From RUG13409 sp045546135 (GTDB lineage Bacteria; Bacillota; Clostridia; Peptostreptococcales; Anaerovoracaceae): a stretch of 33,211 nucleotides of DNA. Positions 22,250 to 31,128 of this stretch are shown here, one piece after another (within the stretch, counting starts at the first letter, position 1; each line of letters begins with the position of its first letter). Location of the stretch: assembly GCA_045546135.1 (NCBI GenBank), contig JAZQCD010000007.1:1-33211 (forward strand), in the 5' to 3' direction. Under the pieces are notes generated by a model. That model ran no database searches. It saw only the letters and a list, made by a program, of their open reading frames with translations, and was not told the origin of the DNA. A program made the translations under genes and the position numbers.

Positions 22250-22777
22250 CTACATTGCTGCAATGATCTTGATCATGTCTTCAAGACTTGATCCTGCAGG
22301 GATCGTAAAGGTGCCTATCTGAATGCGGTAATCAGCGCCCATATCGATGCCCTTGTTCCAAAGCAGATTGTAGAAAGTGAAGTAATCATCATCAGAGAAA
22401 CCATAAGCTGATGCCACATATCTTATGGCTTCTGAATACCCTGCTCCTGCAGGTATTGCTACAGCCACCTGCTTTTTGCTCTTGTAGTTTTCATCTATGA
22501 CTTCAGGGACCTCTTCCTGCGGTCCATCTGTACCGTCAACATTCTCGCCTTGCTGCTGCGGGTCTCCTTCTGTATAGTCGGGCTTATCTATGGGAGTAAG
22601 ATCGACATCTGTAAAATCTATGTCTATATTTGTCTCGGGTTGCTCTTTTGCAACGAGTTCCGAATATCCCATTATTATCTGTACTCTCCAGAATATGATA
22701 GTGCCTGCTATTGCAAGTATCAAAAGAGTAGTGAAGATATCGCTGAAGTTGTAAATAAAATCTCTTATCTTTCTCAT
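22250..22777 (-). CDS. Small membrane protein with MltG/YceG-like N-domain
   Basis: 175 residues. One membrane segment (about 14-34), an acidic Pro/Glu/Asp-rich linker (about 42-92), and a C-terminal domain (about 100-175: VAVAIPAGAGYSEAIRYVASAYGF then YRIQIGTFTIPAGSSLEDMIKII). This last part resembles the LysM-like substrate-positioning domain of MltG endolytic transglycosylases, but the catalytic YceG domain is absent. Start has AAGGGAT 8 bases upstream. Probably a cell-wall-associated accessory protein; function inferred weakly. Monocistronic, with its own terminator. Confidence 0.6.
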   Translation of the reverse strand: MRKIRDFIYNFSDIFTTLLILAIAGTIIFWRVQIIMGYSELVAKEQPETNIDIDFTDVDLTPIDKPDYTEGDPQQQGENVDGTDGPQEEVPEVIDENYKSKKQVAVAIPAGAGYSEAIRYVASAYGFSDDDYFTFYNLLWNKGIDMGADYRIQIGTFTIPAGSSLEDMIKIIAAM

Positions 22778-22900
22778 ATTTTTATCCCTTTTAAAAGACT
22801 TTACTGTATTTTAGCACCATATATTGTTTAAAACAAGTAAACTACCGGTTCAATTCTACAACATGTTCCTGAAGGAACTGTGAACTGCCAAAGTAAATAT

Positions 22901-24274
22901 TCACTGTTTCCTGTATACGCTGCCTATGAGCCCTTCAAAATCAGTTCTGAAGAACATTATGCTGATGGTGATGAACATGCATATCCATCCTGCAGGATAT
23001 GACCATACGACGACTTTAGGCGTATTTGCTACATAATTGGTCATGAAATAAAGATACGAAAGCCTTACTCCTACCATGCAAAACAGCATGGCGATGAAGG
23101 GTCCCTTGCTGTTTCCGGTACCCCTTAGTCCGTACATCATCGCAACAGTCATACCGTGCATGAAGAAAAGAGGAGTAACTGTTCTAAGAGCCATGGTGCC
23201 GTAGCCTACTACTGCTTCCTTGGCATTGAAGAATGCAATTATCTTCGGCGCAAATATGACTATGGTCGGTATTACTACCAAAGCAATGCACTGTCCTATG
23301 ACTATAGTATTGAAAACGCCTTTCTTTGCTCTTTTTGCATTTCCTGCGCCTAAGTTTTGCGAAACAAATGTCATGCATGCTGTACCAAGGGAGTTGTTTA
23401 TGAGGAAAAGGAGCTCTTCTATCTTGTGATATGTTGCATAGCCGCTCATGAAGTCAGTTCCAAGAGCGTTAATATATGACTGTATAAAAGTATTAGATAC
23501 CATATTGATGGACATCTGAAGGGATGTGGGAAGCCCTACTGAGAGCATTTGCCTGCATATGCTCTTGTCAAAGATCCATTTTTTAAGTTCAAGTTTTATG
23601 CCTGCCGTATTTCTTATGAGTTCTATCAAAGTTAAAACAGCAGCCAGCATTTGAGCAGTAGCAGTCGCATAAGCAACTCCTGCAACTCCCATGTGGAATT
23701 TGATAACGAGGAGAAGATCAAGGACTATGTTTGTAAAAGATGCTGCAACAAGGAAGTAGAAAGGCCTTCTTGAATCTCCGACAGCCCTTAATACAGCTGA
23801 TCCTATGTTGTAGACGATCTGCGCTGTCACAAAGGAGAATATTATCCTAAGGTAGGTCACTGCATAGCCAAAAGCTTCTTCAGGGACCTTTGTGAGCCTT
23901 AAAAGCGCAGGAGAAAGACTTACGCCGGCAATAGAAAAGATCACAGCGCACACAGTAGCGATGACCATGGAAGTTTGAGATGATCTCCTTAAGCCTTCCT
24001 TGTCACCTGCTCCAAAAAGCCTTGATATGACTATGCCCATGCCTGTAGAAAGACCAATGACCCCGTTTATGATGATCATGGTTATGGGAGAGCATGCACC
24101 TACTGCTGAATACTGCACATTGTCAGTATAGTTTCCTATGACCCAGGTATCAGTCAGGTTGTAAAGCTGCTGAAAAAGGTTCCCCAAAATCAGAGGTACT
24201 GCGAATTTAACAAGAAGAGAATAGCTGTTCCCTTCTGTCATATCTAGTATCTTGTTATTGCGAGCGTTTGACAT
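22901..24274 (-). CDS. MATE-family efflux transporter
   Basis: 457 residues, twelve-helix MATE architecture with two homologous halves: KFAVPLILGNLFQQLYNLTDTWVIGN opens half 1 and MLSVGLPTSLQMSINMVSNTFIQSYINALG opens half 2. YGLRGTGNSKGPF and AVLRAVGDSRRPF are the paired conserved loops. MATE proteins export cationic drugs, toxins or metabolites using a Na+ or H+ gradient; the substrate is not deducible. Start at 24274 has AAAGGAAA 3-6 bases upstream. The next gene on plus (24323) diverges from it. The stretch 22778-22900 between it and the MltG-like gene holds nothing recognised. Confidence 0.93.
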   Translation of the reverse strand: MSNARNNKILDMTEGNSYSLLVKFAVPLILGNLFQQLYNLTDTWVIGNYTDNVQYSAVGACSPITMIIINGVIGLSTGMGIVISRLFGAGDKEGLRRSSQTSMVIATVCAVIFSIAGVSLSPALLRLTKVPEEAFGYAVTYLRIIFSFVTAQIVYNIGSAVLRAVGDSRRPFYFLVAASFTNIVLDLLLVIKFHMGVAGVAYATATAQMLAAVLTLIELIRNTAGIKLELKKWIFDKSICRQMLSVGLPTSLQMSINMVSNTFIQSYINALGTDFMSGYATYHKIEELLFLINNSLGTACMTFVSQNLGAGNAKRAKKGVFNTIVIGQCIALVVIPTIVIFAPKIIAFFNAKEAVVGYGTMALRTVTPLFFMHGMTVAMMYGLRGTGNSKGPFIAMLFCMVGVRLSYLYFMTNYVANTPKVVVWSYPAGWICMFITISIMFFRTDFEGLIGSVYRKQ

Positions 24275-24322
24275 TTATTTCCTTTTATTGTATCATCTAT
24301 GGCGACGGGTGAAGGAAAAGAT

Positions 24323-24724
24323 ATGGATCACCCTTTTTTGTTTCTTTTGATACTTCTTCCGGCACTGGGGAGACTATGCTATACGGATATAAAATGGAGA
24401 GAACTTGAACATCTCTTCATATTCATCATACTGCTCTGTGCTTTCCTTTGGGAAGCAGCCCCCTTAAACAGGCTTCTTGGAGCCATCCTCCCCTTTATTT
24501 TATACCCTTTTCTTGGATTTGGGGATATACTTCTTCTTTCAGTTCTCGGAACAGTCTTTGGATCAGATGCCCTGCTTATCATATTTTCTTATGCTTCAGT
24601 ATCGGCTGGCATATTGTGCGCTTTGGGACTTATCTTTAAAAAAATAAAAAAGGAAGATGAACTTCCCTTTGCTCCCTATATATCCTTTGGATGCCTATGC
24701 TACCTTCTGGAACATTTGTTATAA
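24323..24724 (+). CDS. Short A24 prepilin-peptidase-like membrane protein
   Basis: 133 residues from ATG 24323 (AAGGA 7 bases upstream); an in-frame ATG at 24299 is less likely. Four or five hydrophobic segments carry the two aspartates of A24 aspartic proteases: D22 in YTDIKWRELEH and D68 in the GFGD motif (65-68), as in GxGD enzymes. The end FAPYISFG resembles the family's last helix. It is short, without the N-methyltransferase domain, like TadV/CpaA forms. It stands alone on plus amid minus-strand genes with no pilus genes in the window, so its substrates must be encoded elsewhere. Confidence 0.75.
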   Translation: MDHPFLFLLILLPALGRLCYTDIKWRELEHLFIFIILLCAFLWEAAPLNRLLGAILPFILYPFLGFGDILLLSVLGTVFGSDALLIIFSYASVSAGILCALGLIFKKIKKEDELPFAPYISFGCLCYLLEHLL

Positions 24725-24743
24725 AGGTTTTAGTCTTAATGTC

Positions 24744-25553
24744 CTATACCAAAGGGAAATATCTTGTAGCTATGATGGCAGCGAAATAGAGGATGACTAT
24801 AACGACTGCAAAGGCATCGCCTTTTGCATAGTGCATCTCGTTCATCCTTGTGCGGCCCTTTCCTCCGTTGTAGCACCTGGCTTCCATGGCCATTGCAAGA
24901 TCTCCTGCTATCCTGAATGCAGCAACAAAAAGAGGAACAAGAACAGGAAGCAAAGCTTTTGCTTTGTCTTTGAGGTTTCCTGATTCAAAATCGGCGCCTC
25001 TTGAAGACTGAGCTTTCATGATCTTGTCTGTTTCCTCCATGAGAGTCGGGATGAAGCGAAGAGCTATAGACATCATCATTGCAAGTTCATGGGCAGGAAG
25101 ACCTATGACCTTAAAAGGAGCAAATATCTTTTCAAGGCCGTCCGTAAGACTGATGGGCTTGGTAGTGAGCGTAAGAACTGAACTTCCGAATACGAGAAGC
25201 AAAAGCCTTATGGCCATAAAGCAGGCTCTGTATATGCCGTTCATGGTTATGGTGATTATCCACCAGCTGAATATGGGTTCACCGCTTCCTGACAATACAT
25301 TTACTATGACAGTCAGTATCATGATGAACATGATAGGTTTAAAACCTCTTGTGACGAAACTAAACGGGACCTTAGAGATCTTTACGCAGGCAAACAAAAA
25401 CAGAGCAGCTATACCAAAGCCTGTAAATGATTTGACAAAGAAAAGAGAGATGAGGTATGCAAATACCGCAAATATCTTAGTCCTTGCATCCAAACTGTGG
25501 ATAGGTGACTCTACAGGATAATATTGTCCAAGTGTTATATCTCTTAATGCCAT
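24744..25553 (-). CDS. ecfT: General ECF transporter T component
   Basis: 269 residues with about five membrane segments (starting near IHSLDARTKIFAVFAYLI). Two coupling motifs are present: MKAQSSRGADFESG and MEARCYNGGKGRTRM, each with the X-Arg-Gly/Cys-type pattern that contacts the ATPases. The start ATG 25553 shares one base with the ecfA2 stop (TAATG), so translation is coupled. With ecfA1 and ecfA2 it forms the shared module that serves S components encoded around the genome. Confidence 0.95.
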   Translation of the reverse strand: MALRDITLGQYYPVESPIHSLDARTKIFAVFAYLISLFFVKSFTGFGIAALFLFACVKISKVPFSFVTRGFKPIMFIMILTVIVNVLSGSGEPIFSWWIITITMNGIYRACFMAIRLLLLVFGSSVLTLTTKPISLTDGLEKIFAPFKVIGLPAHELAMMMSIALRFIPTLMEETDKIMKAQSSRGADFESGNLKDKAKALLPVLVPLFVAAFRIAGDLAMAMEARCYNGGKGRTRMNEMHYAKGDAFAVVIVILYFAAIIATRYFPLV

Positions 25554-26401
25554 TACTTCTTAAAATATCTGACTATCTCGTCAACTGTTTCATCAAAGGT
25601 AAGCGTCCTTCTGAGCTTAATGCCTCTTGATAAAAGGTATTGTGAAAAGCTGGGTCCCTGAGGAAGGTCAAGACCTGCAGCTATGACTTCTTCTATGTTG
25701 CGGAATACTTCCTGAGGAGTACCGAAAAGTCTAATTGTTCCTCTTTTAAGGACCAGGACTTTGCTTGCAAACTCAACTACATCGTCCATATTGTGAGATA
25801 CAAGGAAGATCGTAAGGTTTTGTTCTTCCTTTATCCTTTTGATCATCTCAAGGATGTCCCTTCTTCCCTTTGGATCGAGACCTGCTGTAGGTTCATCAAG
25901 GACGAGGACCTTTGGATCCATAGCAAGGACGCCGGCTATGGCTACCCTTCTTTTCTGACCGCCCGAAAGAGAAAATGGAGAAACGTCTCCGTATCTTTCA
26001 GGATCTATACCAACAAGCGCCATGGCGTGAAGAGCTTTTTCTCTGCACTCCTCTTCCGAAAAGCCAAGGTTCTTTGGACCAAACATTATATCCTTTATGA
26101 CAGTCTCTTCAAAAAGCTGGTACTCAGGATATTGAAATACCATGCCGATCTGCCTTTTGAGTTTCTTTGCTTCTGGGTCCTTGCTGTTTATGTCTATGCC
26201 ATCGGAAAGTACCTGACCTGATGACGGCTTAATGAGTCCGTTAAGATGCTCAACAAGAGTCGTTTTGCCTGAACCCGTGCATCCAACGATGGCAATAAAA
26301 TCACCCTCTTCGGCAACAAGGTTTATGCCGTCAAGAGCTTTCGTCTCGTAGGGAAGCCCTACGCTGTATATGTAACTTAAGTCCTTTACTTCGATGCGCA
26401 T
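25553..26401 (-). CDS. ecfA2: General ECF transporter ATPase A2
   Basis: 282 residues, one ABC ATPase domain: Walker A GCTGSGKTT (40-48), Q-loop FQYPEYQLFEETV, signature SLSGGQKRR, Walker B VLVLDEPTAGLD, switch His in LVSHNMDD. The FQYPEYQLFEETV form of the Q-loop region is typical of EcfA2. The start overlaps the end of ecfA1 by 16 bases, and no separate ribosome site is clear, indicating coupling. Pairs with EcfA1 to drive EcfT and interchangeable S components. Confidence 0.95.
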   Translation of the reverse strand: MRIEVKDLSYIYSVGLPYETKALDGINLVAEEGDFIAIVGCTGSGKTTLVEHLNGLIKPSSGQVLSDGIDINSKDPEAKKLKRQIGMVFQYPEYQLFEETVIKDIMFGPKNLGFSEEECREKALHAMALVGIDPERYGDVSPFSLSGGQKRRVAIAGVLAMDPKVLVLDEPTAGLDPKGRRDILEMIKRIKEEQNLTIFLVSHNMDDVVEFASKVLVLKRGTIRLFGTPQEVFRNIEEVIAAGLDLPQGPSFSQYLLSRGIKLRRTLTFDETVDEIVRYFKK

Positions 26402-27231
26402 AATACGTCAGCCAGCTGATCTTCAGTCACCACGTCAGCAGGAATATCAAAACCTCTCTCTCTTAAGGCTGCAGCAAGTCTTACTGCAAAAGGTACCTCA
26501 AGATAGAGTTTTTCCAGTTCTTCTTTGTTGTCAAAGATCTCAGCAGGAGTTCCTTCTTCCACTTTCCTTCCTTCAGACATGACTACTATCTTGTCTGCCT
26601 GGGCTGCCTCCTCCATGAAATGAGTGATGAGGACTATGGCGTGTCCCTCGCTGTGGAGCTTCTTTATGATGCTCATGATATCTTTTCTTCCAAGAGGGTC
26701 GAGCATGGCAGTTGCTTCGTCAAAGACTATGCATTCAGTCCTCATGGCGATGACTCCTGCGATGGCAACTCTTTGCTTTTGTCCTCCGGAAAGAAGATGA
26801 GGCCCCTTCTTTCTATAGTCGTACATCTCTACGGCTTTGAGGGCTTCATCGACTCTTTTTCTTATCTCATCTGAAGGGATGCCAAGATTCTCAGGACCAA
26901 AAGCTACATCGTCCTCGATTATGGATGATACAAGCTGGTTGTCAGGATCCTGGAAGACCATGCCGACCCTCTTTCTTATCTCCCATATGCAGGACTCGTC
27001 TGCCGTGTCCATACCATCCACATAGACTTTTCCTTCCGTAGGAAGAAGAAGAGCATTCATATTAAGAGCAAGTGTCGATTTGCCTGATCCGTTCCTTCCC
27101 ACTATGGCTACGAATTCGCCCTTATGGATCTCAAGGTCAAGGTCGTCTATTGCATATACAGTTTCCTTGCCTTCCTCCGGTTCGTAGGCATATCTTAAGT
27201 CTTCAATTTTGATAAGAACATCTTTTTGCAT
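26386..27231 (-). CDS. ecfA1: General ECF transporter ATPase A1
   Basis: 281 residues, one ABC ATPase domain: Walker A GRNGSGKST (45-53), Q-loop FQDPDNQLVSSIIEDDVAFGPEN (the EcfA1 form), signature LLSGGQKQR, Walker B CIVFDEATAMLD and switch His in LITHFMEEA. In the Walker B the usual DEP is DEA; the catalytic Glu is kept. No Shine-Dalgarno sequence precedes ATG 27231; TATA-like sequence lies shortly upstream, so a very short or leaderless leader is possible. First gene of the ecfA1-ecfA2-ecfT operon. Confidence 0.95.
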   Translation of the reverse strand: MQKDVLIKIEDLRYAYEPEEGKETVYAIDDLDLEIHKGEFVAIVGRNGSGKSTLALNMNALLLPTEGKVYVDGMDTADESCIWEIRKRVGMVFQDPDNQLVSSIIEDDVAFGPENLGIPSDEIRKRVDEALKAVEMYDYRKKGPHLLSGGQKQRVAIAGVIAMRTECIVFDEATAMLDPLGRKDIMSIIKKLHSEGHAIVLITHFMEEAAQADKIVVMSEGRKVEEGTPAEIFDNKEELEKLYLEVPFAVRLAAALRERGFDIPADVVTEDQLADVLCASK

Positions 27232-27269
27232 AACGACTTATATTACCATAAATATAGAAAAAATTATAC

Positions 27270-27297
27270 AAAAAAGGCACAGCAAAATAGCTGTGCC
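27270..27297 (-). terminator. Intrinsic terminator of bactofilin operon
   Basis: On the minus strand GGCACAGC and GCTGTGCC pair perfectly around a 6-base loop, followed by TTTTTTG. It lies 27 bases after the bactofilin stop at 27324 and upstream of ecfA1. Confidence 0.9.
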
Positions 27298-27323
27298 ATT
27301 AGTATTTTTTACAATAAAGTATC

Positions 27324-27848
27324 TTACTTGATATTTACTGCGCCCTTGAGCTTTGCGCCGCTCTCGATACCGATCCTTGCTGCATCGATATTTCCGTTTA
27401 CGACTGCGGAGCTCTTGAGTACAACGCCGCCCTTAGCAACGATGTCACCTTCAACTGTTCCGTATACTGTGATGTTCTTGCAGTTTACGTTTCCTGTTAC
27501 GACTGTTCCTGCTTTAACGATGACATTGTTTGTAGCTGTGATGTTGGAATTGGATGTAGCCTTGTCTATGAGAAGGCTTGAGCATTCGATATCTCCAAGA
27601 GCTACGCCGTTGAGCACTACGTTTCCGTCAACTACTGTGCTTCCTGTGACTTCTCCGTTGAGTACGAGATGACCTGTGGATGTGATGTTTCCTTCGATCT
27701 TTGTACCGGAGGAGATGAAACCGATCTCGTTCTTCGGTGTCTCAACTACGGTAACAGGCTCTTTCTTTTCTTCTGCAGCCGGTGTTACAGGTGCTGCTGT
27801 TTGGCCGTTTTCTACGACGCCGTCTTTCTTTTCATTGAATAAACTCAT
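27324..27848 (-). CDS. Bactofilin (polymer-forming cytoskeletal protein), second copy
   Basis: 174 residues. A disordered, Pro/Glu/Lys-rich head (about 1-40) precedes a bactofilin beta-helix (about 45-170) with repeating rungs: FISSGTKIEGNITSTGHLVLNGEVTG, then VVDGNVVLNG, NVIVKAGTVVTGNVNCKNITV and SSAVVNGNIDAARIGIESGAKLKG. Bactofilins self-assemble into filaments that scaffold cell-wall enzymes. It is translated 2 bases after the sister gene and shares a promoter and terminator. Only part of the first rung carries a charged surface; partners are unknown. Confidence 0.9.
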   Translation of the reverse strand: MSLFNEKKDGVVENGQTAAPVTPAAEEKKEPVTVVETPKNEIGFISSGTKIEGNITSTGHLVLNGEVTGSTVVDGNVVLNGVALGDIECSSLLIDKATSNSNITATNNVIVKAGTVVTGNVNCKNITVYGTVEGDIVAKGGVVLKSSAVVNGNIDAARIGIESGAKLKGAVNIK

Positions 27849-27850
27849 AA

Positions 27851-28462
27851 TTATACTCCTAAATCAAATTCTTCGTCGCCGATCTCTACAGCGTTCCTGT
27901 TGGTAAGCATGATGCTTGCATTAACTCTTGAGCCTTCATCCATGTGGATAGCTCCGGTAACGACATCACCTACAACAAGAGCAGATTCTTTGAAATCTAC
28001 ATTGCTTGTAGCTGTGATGACACCCTTTACCTTGCTGTTTACGCTTACGTCATTGGCAGAAAGGTTTCCTACGATGATGGAGTTGCCATCAACGATGATC
28101 TTTCCGGATGCCTTTGAATTGCCGTGTACCTTTGCATCGTTCAACTGAACATTTGCAGCTTTGATATCGCCTACTACGAGACCGTTTACCTTAACATCGC
28201 TTGCTGACGAAACATTGCCGTTGACTCTTCCGCTGACAGATACATACTTGTCAGAAGAAATGTTGCCGTCTACGATCATGCCGTCGGAAATGACATTGAA
28301 GTTATCTGTATCATTTACAGAATACTTGGCAAAAACGGATTCGTCGCAGGAGTCGATAACAGATACTCTCTGCTCATCTTCAATTATATCGAATGCATCG
28401 ATTTCTTTTAATTCTTCGATAGCGTCCGCATGGAGCTGATTCGCAAAATCTTTGTATTCCAT
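27851..28462 (-). CDS. Bactofilin-like protein, first copy with acidic N-domain
   Basis: 203 residues. The first about 55 residues are acidic and helical (MEYKDFANQLHADAIEELKE and following), differing from the sister protein. Residues about 57-190 form the beta-helix: ISDGMIVDGNISSDKYVSVSGRVNG, NVSSASDVKVNGLVVGDIKAANV and KVKGVITATSNVDFKESALVVGD. GGAGA lies 7 bases upstream of ATG. The distinct head suggests a specialised partner or membrane-targeting role, with the two bactofilins forming hetero-filaments; this is inference. Confidence 0.85.
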   Translation of the reverse strand: MEYKDFANQLHADAIEELKEIDAFDIIEDEQRVSVIDSCDESVFAKYSVNDTDNFNVISDGMIVDGNISSDKYVSVSGRVNGNVSSASDVKVNGLVVGDIKAANVQLNDAKVHGNSKASGKIIVDGNSIIVGNLSANDVSVNSKVKGVITATSNVDFKESALVVGDVVTGAIHMDEGSRVNASIMLTNRNAVEIGDEEFDLGV

Positions 28463-28504
28463 ATATACTCTCCATTAAAAAAAATAATATATTTTGACCT
28501 TTTA

Positions 28505-28533
28505 ATGTTACCATCATGATATTTTTTTGTCAA
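28505..28533 (-). promoter_or_regulatory. Sigma-A promoter of bactofilin operon
   Basis: On the minus strand a perfect TTGACA (28533-28528), a 17-base spacer and TAACAT (28510-28505), 43 bases upstream of the first bactofilin ATG. Confidence 0.7.
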
Positions 28534-28573
28534 TGAATTGGACCGCCTTGGGAGCGAATATGCATAATTCAAA

Positions 28574-29740
28574 TTACTCGAAACCCTGATCTACTATAAC
28601 TGACGCTTCGTATTCCTTATCTCTTTCCTTCATCTTTTCATAAATAATGGCCGGAAGTTCTTCCTTTGCAAAGGGACAGCTTTCTCCCCTTACTACATCG
28701 AGAGAAATGTATACCTTTCCATCCTCCCTTTTTACTCTCACATCGTGGTGATCGAGTATCCCTTCGATAGATTCCAGGACCTCTTCGACCTGCTTCCTTA
28801 CAAGCCCTGTAAGTGGATCTCCGACTGCCACAGGGTCCATGTGTATGCTTAAGTTTATCCCTGTCTTTTCTTTGACTTTTGCTTCAATAGAATCTATCTC
28901 GTCATGTATATCAAAGATATTCCTGTTTCCGTCGACTTCTGCATCCACGGATGCAAACAATCTGCCCGGACCGTAATCGTGGATGAGAAGGTCATGTATA
29001 CCAAGTATCCCATCACTTGAAAGTATGATATCCGATATCTCATCGACCGTTTCCTTTGAAGGCGCCTTTCCAAGGATGGGTTCCATAGTATCCTTTACAA
29101 GATCTATTCCGGACCATATTATGAACAACGCGACCACTATCCCCATTGGTCCGTCTAGATTTAAAGAAAAAAGTCTCGTTCCTATGACGGCAAGAAGAAC
29201 AGCTGATGTAGAAAGAACATCGTTTCTGCTGTCAAATGATGTAGCAATAAGAGCTTCCGAACCTATGAGCCCTCCTACCTTTTTGTAAAAGATGAATTGC
29301 CAAGCTTTGATAAGTATGGACAGGATGAGAACTATTAAAGAAAGCCATGAAAAGGTCATAGGCTCTGGAGAAATGATCTTTTCAACGGAAGTCCTAAAAA
29401 GCTCTGCTCCGACCAATATGATGATAATGGATACGACAAGACCTGAAACATACTCTGTCCTGCCGTGCCCGAAGGGATGCTCCTTGTCAGGATCCTTTGC
29501 AGACATTTTAAAACCGACAAGAGTAACTATTGATGCTGTAGCATCGCTTAGGTTGTTCATTCCGTCAGCAGTTATGGATACGCTGCCAAAGATAAGTCCC
29601 AAGGCGATCTTTGCAAAACTCAAAAGAAGGTTGGTTGCTATGCCAACCTTTCCAGCCATAGCACCTACCCTTTCTCTTACTTCCGGGTCTTTGATATCTT
29701 CACCGGGTCTTAACTTGGATCTTATGAACTGTTCTATCAT
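28574..29740 (-). CDS. Cation diffusion facilitator exporter, Mn-type site
   Basis: 388 residues, six membrane helices then a cytosolic metal-sensing domain (about 230-385). The transport site reads N62xxxD66 in GMNNLSDA (TM2) and D170xxxD174 in FDSRND (TM5), an N-D-D-D set as described for Mn2+ exporters such as MntE, rather than the H/D set of zinc exporters. HPFGHGR (88-94) is the conserved loop. The C-terminal domain has IHDLLIHDYG and an extended end. It likely exports Mn2+ (possibly Fe2+) in exchange for protons. Ribosome site weak. Confidence 0.88.
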   Translation of the reverse strand: MIEQFIRSKLRPGEDIKDPEVRERVGAMAGKVGIATNLLLSFAKIALGLIFGSVSITADGMNNLSDATASIVTLVGFKMSAKDPDKEHPFGHGRTEYVSGLVVSIIIILVGAELFRTSVEKIISPEPMTFSWLSLIVLILSILIKAWQFIFYKKVGGLIGSEALIATSFDSRNDVLSTSAVLLAVIGTRLFSLNLDGPMGIVVALFIIWSGIDLVKDTMEPILGKAPSKETVDEISDIILSSDGILGIHDLLIHDYGPGRLFASVDAEVDGNRNIFDIHDEIDSIEAKVKEKTGINLSIHMDPVAVGDPLTGLVRKQVEEVLESIEGILDHHDVRVKREDGKVYISLDVVRGESCPFAKEELPAIIYEKMKERDKEYEASVIVDQGFE

Positions 29741-29752
29741 CTTTTAAACACA

Positions 29753-29773
29753 CTGCTCCGTTATACGGAGCAG
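29753..29773 (-). terminator. Hairpin between acyltransferase and CDF genes
   Basis: CTGCTCCG and CGGAGCAG pair perfectly around a 5-base loop. On the minus strand only TGTGTTTAAAA follows, so termination after the acyltransferase gene is probably partial; the CDF start lies 13 bases on. Confidence 0.5.
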
Positions 29774-29799
29774 CGAAAATGTAATATATGCTCTATATA

Positions 29800-31119
29800 C
29801 TAAAGAGAATCGAGGAACTCTTTTGAAAGCCTCTTGTTTGCAGGATGATCAGGCGGGAAATCCTTCCACTTGCCATTGTTCAAGTGGTGTATCTCTTCTA
29901 CAGCCTGATCCCAAAGTTCTGTGCTTTCCCTATCCGGGTAGAACTCCAGGAATTCTCCATTCACAAAGGTATAGAACCTGCTTACATCGTTACACATACC
30001 GAAGGTAGGAACACTTTTTGAAGGCAAGAAGAATTCGAAATCTTTTCCTAACTTTGTTCCCTTAAAGGACAAACCTTCCCTTGTGAGGGTCAGGATACCT
30101 TCTCCTGCTATCTCTGAGGACCTGTTTTCCTTAAGGAGATGATCGGGAGGCAATATTCCGAGCATTACATGCTCCTCGAGCTTGTAATCAGGATCTGCGA
30201 CTTGTTTTTTTACCCATGCTCTCTCCATATCGAACCATATGGACGGAGTTTCCGGAACAACAGAATCTTCAGTCAGAGGATGAAGGTCATAATATTCATC
30301 TACTCTGACTCCCGAACCGCAGCATTTACATCTTAATGTATCCTTTGTACTCTCCATTTGAAGAGGAGTATGACATTTAGGACACCAGTAAAGGAGCTGA
30401 TGCATATTCTCTGCTATGCCCTTGCTCTTGAAAGCATAATGATGCTCTTTGTTCCAGTCGTAATCATCGTGCCAAAGAGCCAGATCCAGTTTTTCCTGTA
30501 TCTGCTCTTCTGTCATATTCTTAAGGTCTTCAGGGCTGAACAGAAGATCCACATCGACCTCCACATGTCCGGGTCTTTCTTCCAGATTATATTTGGTATT
30601 TGCCAGATATCCTCCGGCTGTCTTTACACAAAAGACAGGAAGTCCGTAATGCTTTAGGAGTTCTCCTGTTCCTGACTGGCTCGGCTGGTTGTGTCCTGAA
30701 ATAGAGCTCATGCCTTCCGGAAGTATACATATCCTTCCGCCCTCATTAAGGACTCTCTTCATCTGCCTCATGGCATAAAGATCAGGAACGAAGTTCTTTT
30801 TCTGAATGATCTTCATTGCCCTTAGGACAAGGTTCAGATGGCTTTTGAATATCTCGTTGTATCCCATGACATAGTTGAGAGTGTCGGGATAAAACGGGAG
30901 TCCTAAGTATACATAGTCTATTCTTGAAACATGGTTTCCAAGGACTATATATGATGTGTCTCTGTATGGTTTAAGGTCCACATGTATATTGAAATGTACA
31001 TCGAATTTCTTGTAATAGAGGAGCTTTGCTACCCATGACATGAATCTGTATGGTACTTTTGGAACAGGGTGTATCTTCCTCGCCTGATACTTTTCCTGGA
31101 GCGATCTCTTTTCTGCCAT
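29800..31119 (-). CDS. PlsC-like acyltransferase with C-terminal zinc ribbon
   Basis: 439 residues. The N-terminal acyltransferase domain (about 35-215) has the HxxxxD motif as NHVSRID (H63, D68) and LPEGMSS (E135), typical of 1-acyl-glycerol-3-phosphate-type O-acyltransferases. Residues 246-267 form a CPKC...CKCC zinc-ribbon-like cluster, followed by about 170 residues of unrecognised C-terminal sequence (about 285-439). AGGAGGC precedes ATG, overlapping the stop of the acyl carrier protein gene 9 bases upstream. The pairing with a dedicated ACP suggests it transfers an acyl group from ACP to an unknown acceptor lipid or metabolite. The zinc ribbon is not standard for PlsC. Confidence 0.82.
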   Translation of the reverse strand: MAEKRSLQEKYQARKIHPVPKVPYRFMSWVAKLLYYKKFDVHFNIHVDLKPYRDTSYIVLGNHVSRIDYVYLGLPFYPDTLNYVMGYNEIFKSHLNLVLRAMKIIQKKNFVPDLYAMRQMKRVLNEGGRICILPEGMSSISGHNQPSQSGTGELLKHYGLPVFCVKTAGGYLANTKYNLEERPGHVEVDVDLLFSPEDLKNMTEEQIQEKLDLALWHDDYDWNKEHHYAFKSKGIAENMHQLLYWCPKCHTPLQMESTKDTLRCKCCGSGVRVDEYYDLHPLTEDSVVPETPSIWFDMERAWVKKQVADPDYKLEEHVMLGILPPDHLLKENRSSEIAGEGILTLTREGLSFKGTKLGKDFEFFLPSKSVPTFGMCNDVSRFYTFVNGEFLEFYPDRESTELWDQAVEEIHHLNNGKWKDFPPDHPANKRLSKEFLDSL

Positions 31120-31128
31120 GGCTGCCTC

